Below are positions 47,041-53,523 of a DNA stretch of 64,000 bases, one piece after another. Every line of letters begins with the position of its first letter. Position 1 is the first letter of the stretch. The stretch comes from Lysobacter capsici (GTDB lineage: Bacteria > Pseudomonadota > Gammaproteobacteria > Xanthomonadales > Xanthomonadaceae). The DNA lies in NCBI RefSeq assembly GCF_018732085.1, contig NZ_CP076103.1, positions 310,001 through 374,000 on the forward strand. Direction: 5' to 3'. A program made the translations under genes and the position numbers. The notes below the pieces were generated by a model that was not told where the DNA came from, did not search any database, and saw only the letters and a list, made by a program, of their open reading frames with translations.

Positions 47041-48033
47041 ATGCTGCGGCAGCAACACATAGGTGGCTTTCAACGCGGCATGCCGGCGGCGCCGGACGGG
47101 ACATGCGCGGGTTCGGCAAACAGCGACGCCGGTCATGCCGAATCAGCGGCCGCGGCGTCGCGTCATGCCTCGCCCGCGATCTGCAGCGGCGTATGTCACG
47201 GCACCCTGGGCGAACTGCTGCAGGGGCCGTACGAACACGACGGCGAGTTGCACATCGGTCTGATCTCGTTGCCGGTGCGCAAGTACAGCTGGGTGCATTT
47301 CACGCCGGGCGAGGCGGGCGATATCGACATCGAGCTGGCCGGCAAAGACAAATGCCGGCGTGCGATCGAGTTGTACTTGCAGCATTACGGCAAGCGATTG
47401 CCGGCGGGGCGATGGAGTCACGATTCGGAATTGCTGCTGGGAAAGGGCATGGCCAGTTCCACCGCCGACTTGGTCGCGACGATCCGCTGCCTGGACCGCA
47501 TCTTCGGCCTGCATTCGCCGGCGCCGGTGATCGCGGCGTTGCTGCGCGAAATAGAGCGCTCCGACAGCGTGTTCCTCGATACGCATGCGCTGTACCTCAG
47601 CGGCCGCCAGGAAATCGTGCGCGCGTTCGACGCGCCGGTGCGGCTGCACGCGTGCTACATCGACGAAGGCGGCACGGTCGAGACCGAAAAGGTCGCCCAT
47701 CCCTTGCTCGCTCACTACCAGCGCAACCTGCCGGCGTATCGGCACAACCTCGATCGCGCGATCGACGCCTTTGCCCGCCACGATCTGCGCCGCATCTGCG
47801 AGTGCTCCACGCGCAGCGCGGAACTCGCGCAGGGCGTGATCGCCAAGCGCCATCTCGAGGTGTTGCTCGAACGCCAGCGCGATTTCGCCGCCGACGGCAT
47901 CGTCGTCGCCCACACCGGCAGCCTGCTCGGCTATCTGTTCATCGCCCGCCCCGATCCGGCGCGCATGGGCGAGCTGTCGTCGTTCTTCCGCGGCCTGGGT
48001 CATCAGTGCCGCTTCGCCGAAACGGGGTTGTGA
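47041..48033 (+). CDS. GHMP-family amino-acid kinase, PduX-like
   Basis: 330 residues. The N-terminal 45 residues are unusual and Ala/Ser-rich. The kinase starts at VCHGTLGELLQGP (54-62 like the GTCGELVQG of PduX) and has the GHMP phosphate loop LLLGKGMASSTADL (135-143). The third GHMP motif VVAHTGSLLGYLF is near the C-terminus. PduX phosphorylates L-threonine; this homologue most likely phosphorylates the hydroxyl of L-threonine, L-serine or homoserine. No cobalamin genes are nearby, so it probably serves the downstream PLP enzyme by making an O-phospho amino acid. GGAG lies at good distance before the ATG at 47041. Its stop overlaps the next start. Confidence 0.85.
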   Translation: MLRQQHIGGFQRGMPAAPDGTCAGSANSDAGHAESAAAASRHASPAICSGVCHGTLGELLQGPYEHDGELHIGLISLPVRKYSWVHFTPGEAGDIDIELAGKDKCRRAIELYLQHYGKRLPAGRWSHDSELLLGKGMASSTADLVATIRCLDRIFGLHSPAPVIAALLREIERSDSVFLDTHALYLSGRQEIVRAFDAPVRLHACYIDEGGTVETEKVAHPLLAHYQRNLPAYRHNLDRAIDAFARHDLRRICECSTRSAELAQGVIAKRHLEVLLERQRDFAADGIVVAHTGSLLGYLFIARPDPARMGELSSFFRGLGHQCRFAETGL

Positions 48034-49094
48034 TGACAATGCATGCGCATATCGCCGACGCGATCAAGGTGCCCGATCTGGTGCGGCTCGGGCCGAACCT
48101 GTACGTGGCCCGCTTCGAAACCATGAAGGTGTACTCGACCCTGGTCGCGGTCGAGCGCCTGCTCGCGCAAGGCCGCATCCAGCCCGGCGCGACCTTGATG
48201 GACAGTTCCAGCGGCATCTACGCCTACGCGCTGGCGCTGGCCTGTCACAAGTTCGGACTCAAGTGCCACATCGTCGGCTCCAAGACCGTCGACAAGACCT
48301 TGATGCTGCAGCTGCGCATCCTCGGCGCGACCATCGAGCAGGTCGAGCCGCAGGCGACCATGAAGATGGATCAGAGCCTGCGGGTGGCGCGCATCCGCGA
48401 GCTGCTGGAGGCCGATCCGTCGGTGCACTGGATGCAGCAATACCACGACGACATCCACTACGACGGCTACGAGCCGGTGGCGCGACTGCTGCTCGATTCG
48501 ATCGGCGGCGCGGCGCTGAGCGTGGTCGGCGGCGTGGGCTCGGGCTGTTCGACCGGTGGCCTGGCGCGCGCACTGCGCGCGCACGATCCCGCGGTCGAAC
48601 TGGTCGGCGTGCAGCCGTTCGGCAGCATGACCTTCGGCTGCCAGCACATCGAAGACCCCGGCATCATCATCGCCGGCATCGGCAGCTCGATTCCGTTCCG
48701 CAACGTGCGCCACGGGCTGTACGACGAGATCCACTGGGTATCGTTCGACTACGGTCTGTCGGGTTCGATTGCGCTGCTGCGCGAGCACGCGGTGTTCGCC
48801 GGCCTGTCGACCGGTTGCTGCTATCTGGTCGCGCAACGCGAGGCCGCGCTGCGGCCCGAGCGCAACATCGTGTTCCTCGCCGCCGATACCGGCCATCGCT
48901 ATGTCGATGGCGTGTTCGCCCAGCACGAACAGGCGCTGGATTTGACCGATCTGCGGCCCACGCGCATCGATTCGCTCGATGGCCTGGTGCTGCCGTGGTC
49001 GGCAATGGCCTGGCGGCGCGCCGATTTCGACGATCAGGCGGTCGCGCCGCAGGCCCTTCCTCTTCCGGCGTCGGCGCTCGCCGCCGCTTCCTGA
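48033..49094 (+). CDS. Cysteine-synthase-like PLP-dependent enzyme
   Basis: 353 residues, fold-type II PLP enzyme. Lys32 in ARFETMKVYSTLV stands where CysK-type enzymes have the Schiff-base lysine. DSSSGIYAYALALA replaces the TSGNTG substrate loop, and GVGSGCSTGGL (168-178) is the phosphate-binding glycine loop. The altered substrate loop says it is not an ordinary cysteine synthase. Relatives such as SbnA or CysK replace an O-acetyl or O-phospho group on serine with an amine or thiol. Here the leaving group is probably the phosphate added by the adjacent kinase and the nucleophile is probably an amine. TGATG overlap with the kinase gene. Confidence 0.85.
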   Translation: MTMHAHIADAIKVPDLVRLGPNLYVARFETMKVYSTLVAVERLLAQGRIQPGATLMDSSSGIYAYALALACHKFGLKCHIVGSKTVDKTLMLQLRILGATIEQVEPQATMKMDQSLRVARIRELLEADPSVHWMQQYHDDIHYDGYEPVARLLLDSIGGAALSVVGGVGSGCSTGGLARALRAHDPAVELVGVQPFGSMTFGCQHIEDPGIIIAGIGSSIPFRNVRHGLYDEIHWVSFDYGLSGSIALLREHAVFAGLSTGCCYLVAQREAALRPERNIVFLAADTGHRYVDGVFAQHEQALDLTDLRPTRIDSLDGLVLPWSAMAWRRADFDDQAVAPQALPLPASALAAAS

Positions 49095-49117
49095 TTCCTT
49101 CCTGGAGCATTCTCGCC

Positions 49118-50386
49118 ATGGCGCATTTGTTGATGATCGAAAGCTGGATCGGCGGCACCGGCCGGATCTTTCCGCCCGCGATCGGCCGGCTCGGCCATCG
49201 CTACACCTTCGTGACCCGCAACCGCGGCCACTACCTCGACGCGCGTTCGCGCGAGATCCATCCGGTGATCGAACACGCCGAGCACGTGCTGACCACCGAG
49301 ACCAACGACGTGCCGGCGCTGATCGAATTCCTGCGCGCGCAGCACGCGATCCTGAAGTTCGACGGGGTGGTGACGATCTGCGATTACTACATCGACACCG
49401 TGGCCCAGGTCGCGCAGGCGCTTGGTCTGCCGCAGGCGTTCTCGGCCAATGTGGTGATGGAGCGGCGCAAGGACCAGGTGCGCGAGGCGATAGAGCGCGC
49501 GGGCCTGCCGAATCCGAAATTCGCGGTGACTCAGTCGTGGGAGCAGACCCAGGGCGAAGCGAGCCGGATCGGCTATCCGCTGATCGTCAAGCCGACCGAT
49601 CTTGCGTCGAGCGCATTCGTGCGCCTGATCCACGACGAAGGCGAGTTGCGCCAATCGTTCGATGCGCTGGAACAATTCCCACGCAACTTCCGCGACCAGG
49701 CGCGGGTGCCGCTGCTGTTGCTGGAGGAGTACATGGTCGGCGAGGAGGTCAGCGTGGAAGCCTGCACCTATCGCGGCCGCACCACCGTCATCGGCATCAC
49801 CGACAAGAGCGTGACCGGGTTTCCGTACTTCATCGAGGACGGGCATATGTTTCCGGCCAAGCTCGATCCGGCCCAGGCCACCGCGATCGAAGCGCTGGTG
49901 TGCGGCGCGCTGGAGGCGGTCGGGCACGATCACGGCATCAGCCACACCGAGGTGAAACTCACCGCGGACGGGCCGCGCATCGTCGAGATCAATCCGCGCC
50001 CGGGCGGCAACTACATCGCCGAACTGATCCAGCGGGTGACCGGCATCGATCTGCTCGACGCGCAGATCGAACTGGCGTTGGGGCGCGAACCGGATCTGGC
50101 GCGCAAGCCCACCGGCGTGGCGAGCGCGGCGATCAAGTTCCTGGTGCCGCCGCGCGGGGGGTATGTCGCCACGGTCGATGGGGTGGCGTCGTTGGAGAGC
50201 GATCCGGCGGTGCAGCGATGGAGTTTGTCGCCGATCGCGGGCAGCGAGGTCGCCGCGCCGATCGATAACGCTTGTTATCTGGGGCATGTGGTCGCGGTGG
50301 ATGCTTCGGGATTGGAAGCGCGCGCGTATGCCGAGCGTGCGTTGGGGCGGGTGGTGTTGCATTACGCCGAGGCGGCTGCGGCTTGA
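49118..50386 (+). CDS. ATP-grasp carboxylate-amine ligase
   Basis: 422 residues. ATP-grasp core: central Lys in YPLIVKPTDLASSAFVRLI, LLLLEEYMVGEEVSVEACTY, ISHTEVKLTADGPRIVEINP with the Mg-binding EINPRPGG, and GNYIAELIQRVTGIDLLDAQ. The N-terminal Rossmann-like part begins MIESWIGGTGRIFPPAIGRL. It resembles the L-amino-acid ligases that join two amino acids through an acyl-phosphate. It probably couples the diamino acid made by the two previous enzymes to another amino acid or organic acid. The actual substrates cannot be read from sequence. Confidence 0.88.
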   Translation: MAHLLMIESWIGGTGRIFPPAIGRLGHRYTFVTRNRGHYLDARSREIHPVIEHAEHVLTTETNDVPALIEFLRAQHAILKFDGVVTICDYYIDTVAQVAQALGLPQAFSANVVMERRKDQVREAIERAGLPNPKFAVTQSWEQTQGEASRIGYPLIVKPTDLASSAFVRLIHDEGELRQSFDALEQFPRNFRDQARVPLLLLEEYMVGEEVSVEACTYRGRTTVIGITDKSVTGFPYFIEDGHMFPAKLDPAQATAIEALVCGALEAVGHDHGISHTEVKLTADGPRIVEINPRPGGNYIAELIQRVTGIDLLDAQIELALGREPDLARKPTGVASAAIKFLVPPRGGYVATVDGVASLESDPAVQRWSLSPIAGSEVAAPIDNACYLGHVVAVDASGLEARAYAERALGRVVLHYAEAAAA

Positions 50387-50421
50387 GGCTTATCGCACGA
50401 TCAGCGAGCCGCGGCGAACCG

Positions 50422-50544
50422 CTTTTCCCCCCTTTGAAAAAGGGGGGCGGGGGGGATTTGCTTTTGCCCTTGCATTGAAAGCAACAGCAACAGCAACAGC
50501 AAAAAGCAAATCCCCCCTGCCCCCCTTTTTCAAAGGGGGGAAAG
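50422..50544. repeat. MITE-like inverted repeat inside the metallophore run
   Basis: The left arm CTTTTCCCCCCTTTGAAAAA.. to about 50465 faces its complement at about 50502-50544, ending CAAAGGGGGGAAAG. The loop contains AACAGC repeats, which recur just outside at 50560-50585. It lies in the 282-base gap between the ATP-grasp and DUF364 genes; the rest of the gap holds nothing recognised. No terminator-like T-run faces the operon, so the run may still be cotranscribed. Confidence 0.9.
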
Positions 50545-50668
50545 GCAACGGCGGCTGCAACAGCAACAGCTACAGCAACAGCGAAAGAAACGCGCCGGAT
50601 CAATGGCTCCCTGACCGTCAAGGCTAACCCGCAGCCACCGCCCCAACCGCCCAACTCCGAGACCCACC

Positions 50669-51529
50669 ATGCTCACCGCCACCCCGAATCTCTCCCACAC
50701 CTCCGTCGCCGACCTCACCGCCTCCGTACTGCGCGGCGATTACGGCCACGACCCGGCGCAGCTGCATGCGGTGGGCGCGTTCTGGGTCCGCCAGAGCACC
50801 CAGTTCCCCGGCACGGACACCAAGTACCGCAACTACTATCTGGTGCTGCGGGTGGAATCGGGGTTCGGCGGCTGTTGCGTCGAGCGCGATCAGCTCGATT
50901 CGGTGATCGCCGAGGAACTGTCCGGCCGCAGCGTCGCCGAACTGCTGCGCGATGAGCGCACGCCGGTGCGGATCGCCGCGCTCGATGCCTATCTGTCGCT
51001 GGTGCGTCCGCATCGCGAGGCCGCGCAGGCGCAGGTGTTCATGCTGCCGCACGGTACGCCGCTGCAACGCGCGAAAGCGCGCGACCAAGCCATCGCCAGC
51101 TTGCTCAGGATCGAGCCGGGCATGCGGGTGGGGTTGATCGGCGTGGTCAATCCGCTGGTCGATGCGATTCGCGCGCATGGCGGGGTCTGCCTGCCGTGTG
51201 ATTTCAATATGCAGCGTACGGCCGACGGGACTGAAGTAGCCAAGGACATGGCGCCCGTGTTGGCGCAGGCCGATTTAGTCATCGCTACCGGCATGACCCT
51301 GAGCAACGGCTCGTTCGATGAAATTCTCGCCGCCACCCGTCTGCGCAATATTCCGTTGATCGTCTACGCCCAGACCGGCAGCGCGATCGTGCCGCGTTTT
51401 CTCGGCGACGGCGTGGCCGCGGTGTCGGCCGAGCCGTTTCCGTTCTCGCAGTTCAGCGCCGATCCCACGCCTATCCATCTGTATCGCGCCGAGGGCTTCG
51501 CGGCCGGCGATGCGCGCGTGGCGGCTTGA
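50669..51529 (+). CDS. DUF364 (putative heavy-metal chelation) protein
   Basis: 286 residues. An N-terminal DUF4213-like domain (about 20-120) is followed by the DUF364 Rossmann-like domain: RVGLIGVVNPLVDAIRAHGG, QADLVIATGMTLSNGSFDEI and IVYAQTGSAIVPRFLGDGV. A crystal structure of this family led to the proposal of a role in heavy-metal chelation; no reaction is proven. Its place between the ligase and the exporter, beneath a Zur-like site, supports a metal-linked role. Nine bases separate it from the MFS gene. Confidence 0.85.
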   Translation: MLTATPNLSHTSVADLTASVLRGDYGHDPAQLHAVGAFWVRQSTQFPGTDTKYRNYYLVLRVESGFGGCCVERDQLDSVIAEELSGRSVAELLRDERTPVRIAALDAYLSLVRPHREAAQAQVFMLPHGTPLQRAKARDQAIASLLRIEPGMRVGLIGVVNPLVDAIRAHGGVCLPCDFNMQRTADGTEVAKDMAPVLAQADLVIATGMTLSNGSFDEILAATRLRNIPLIVYAQTGSAIVPRFLGDGVAAVSAEPFPFSQFSADPTPIHLYRAEGFAAGDARVAA

Positions 51530-51538
51530 GGAGGCGAG

Positions 51539-52777
51539 GTGGAGGTGAAGCCGCGGGTGATCGATGAGGGTGCGACGCTGAGCGAGGCCGTGCGGCGTCG
51601 CGGTTTGCATGGCTTGTTGGTTTATACCTTTCTCATGGTGACCGGCTTCGCCATGCTGATGCCGCTGGTCGCGGTGCATTTCGTCAACGACCTCGGCATG
51701 GCCGCCGCCGCGGTCGGGTTGGCGCTGGCGGTGCGGCAACTGACCCAGCAGGGCTTGGCGCTGGTGGGCGGCGTGTTGTCAGACCGCTACGGCGCACGGC
51801 GGATGATCTGCCTGGGCGTGTTGCTGCGCGCCGCGGGTTTCGCCAGTCTCGCGTTCGCCGATGCGCTGCCGATGCTGTTGTGCGCGATGGTGCTGTCGGC
51901 CCTGGGCGGCGCCATGTTCGAAGCGCCGTACCAGGCCTCGATCGCCGCGCTGACCGACGAAAAAACGCGGCCGCGTTACTACGCGATCAGCAACTGGATC
52001 AGCGGCGTGGCGACCACGTTGGGGCCGTTGCTGGGCGTGGCCCTGCTGCATTACGACTTTCGCGTGGTGTGCCTGGCGGCGGCGGCCTGCTTTGCGGCGA
52101 ACTTCCTGGTCGCGTTGCGCCTGCTGCCGCAGGTGCGCATGCCCGAACAGCCGCCGCCGCTGCGGCACGGACTGGATCTGGTGCGCGGCAACCGCGCCTT
52201 CGTCGTATTGGTCGGCTTGATGATGCTGTACTGGTTCGTCGCCGTGCAGATCAACATCAGCTTCCCGTTGCTGGCGCAGCGTTTGACCGGCACGGTCGAC
52301 AGCGTCGGTGTGATGTTCGCACTCAGCGCCGGACTGACGGTGGCGCTGCAATACGGCCTGGTGCGCTGGCTGGAGCGGCGCTGGAGCAGCGCGCAGGTGC
52401 TGGTGGCCGGGGTGGTGGTGATGTCGCTCGCGGCCGGCGCGATCGGCCTGGTGCGCGACTTCGCCGGCCTGCTGGTCTGCGTGGGCGCGTTCTCGATCGG
52501 CGCGCTGATGACCCGGCCCACCCAACAGACCTTGATCGCCGGTCTCGCCGATCCGCGCGCGCTGGGCACCTTTCTTGGCGTGAGTTCGCTCAGCCTCGCG
52601 GTCGGCGGCGGCATCGGCAACATCGCCGGCGGCTGGATGGTCGATCTGGCGGCCGCGAAGCAATGGCCGTGGTTGCCGTGGGCGGCGTTCTGCGCGGTCG
52701 GCCTGGTTAGCGCGTTCGGCCTGCATCAGTCGACGCGGGTACGTCGCGAGCGCGCGCCGGTCGTCGCTGAATCCTGA
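51539..52777 (+). CDS. MFS transporter, MdtH-like, probable metallophore exporter
   Basis: 412 residues from GTG 51539 with GGAGG four bases upstream. Twelve membrane segments. The MFS motif A loop is present as GGVLSDRYGARRMICLG; GAMFEAPYQASIAALTDEKT and MTRPTQQTLIAGLADPRALG are typical of MdtH-like drug/H+ antiporters. It probably exports the product of the preceding enzymes across the inner membrane. Last gene of the run, followed after 20 bases by a strong terminator. Confidence 0.9.
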   Translation: MEVKPRVIDEGATLSEAVRRRGLHGLLVYTFLMVTGFAMLMPLVAVHFVNDLGMAAAAVGLALAVRQLTQQGLALVGGVLSDRYGARRMICLGVLLRAAGFASLAFADALPMLLCAMVLSALGGAMFEAPYQASIAALTDEKTRPRYYAISNWISGVATTLGPLLGVALLHYDFRVVCLAAAACFAANFLVALRLLPQVRMPEQPPPLRHGLDLVRGNRAFVVLVGLMMLYWFVAVQINISFPLLAQRLTGTVDSVGVMFALSAGLTVALQYGLVRWLERRWSSAQVLVAGVVVMSLAAGAIGLVRDFAGLLVCVGAFSIGALMTRPTQQTLIAGLADPRALGTFLGVSSLSLAVGGGIGNIAGGWMVDLAAAKQWPWLPWAAFCAVGLVSAFGLHQSTRVRRERAPVVAES

Positions 52778-52797
52778 TTTCCCCTCGTGCTGCAATT

Positions 52798-52833
52798 GCC
52801 CTCTCCGCAATCCGGGCGGAGAGGGCTTTTTTT
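52798..52833 (+). terminator. Intrinsic terminator of the metallophore run
   Basis: GCCCTCTCCGC, a short loop and GCGGAGAGGGC (52816-52826) are followed by seven T. A perfect 11-bp stem 21 bases past the MFS stop. Confidence 0.93.
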
Positions 52834-52881
52834 GCGCTGGTGCGCGGGCGCTTCGAACGTCGTACTACCGGTTCGGACCGC

Positions 52882-53361
52882 TCACTCCCCGCCCACGAAC
52901 CCGTGTTGCCGCCACGCCTCGAACACCACCACCGCGACCGAGTTCGACAGATTCAGGCTGCGATTGTCCGGCCGCATCGGCACGCGCAGGCGCTGCGGCT
53001 CCGGCACTGCGTCGAGCACGTCCTGCGGCAGGCCGCGGGTTTCCGGGCCGAACACGAAGGCGTCGCCGGCGCGGTACTGCGGGCTGTCGTGGCGGGTCCG
53101 GCCGCGCGTGCTCAGGGCGAACAATCGCGGCGTGGCGGACTGGGCCTGCGCGATCGTCGCCAGCGCGGCGTCGAGGCTGTCGTGGACGCGCAGGCTGGCG
53201 TACTCGTGGTAGTCCAGGCCGGCCCGGCGCAGTTGCTTGTCTTCCAGGGTGAAGCCCAGCGGCGCGATCAGGTGCAGGCGCGCGCCGGTGTTCGCGCACA
53301 GGCGGATGACGTTGCCGGTGTTGGGCGGAATTTCGGGTTGGTAGAGGATGACGTCGAACAT
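52882..53361 (-). CDS. trmL: tRNA (cytidine(34)-2'-O)-methyltransferase TrmL
   Basis: 159 residues, the usual TrmL length. SPOUT knot motifs: PPNTGNVIRLCANTGARLHL, the SAM-binding FVFGPETRGLP and the knot RSLNLSNSVAVVVFEAWRQ. It methylates the wobble ribose of tRNA-Leu. Convergent with the MFS gene and divergent from the M16 peptidase gene. Confidence 0.95.
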   Translation of the reverse strand: MFDVILYQPEIPPNTGNVIRLCANTGARLHLIAPLGFTLEDKQLRRAGLDYHEYASLRVHDSLDAALATIAQAQSATPRLFALSTRGRTRHDSPQYRAGDAFVFGPETRGLPQDVLDAVPEPQRLRVPMRPDNRSLNLSNSVAVVVFEAWRQHGFVGGE

Positions 53362-53523
53362 GCGCGCATTATGCGGCCCGGTCGTCGGCGAGCGGAGTGC
53401 GCCGGCGAACGCAAAAGCGCGGCCCCACCCCCTGTGACCGGCGGCCTATGCCGGCCGCACCCCGCCCGCCTAGGATGGGAGCCTTGGTCCGCCCGCGGAC
53501 GTTTGCCTTTCCAAGGAGTTTCC

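Noticed and set aside
43418..47119. Very long minus-strand open frame (over 1200 codons) opposite the permease, receptor and kinase genes
   Set aside because: His/Arg/Gln-rich shadow of high-GC genes; no recognisable domain, and the plus-strand genes are clear.
47041..48033. Kinase as a cobalamin-pathway PduX
   Set aside because: No cobalamin or propanediol genes in the window, and it overlaps the PLP-enzyme gene of the receptor run.
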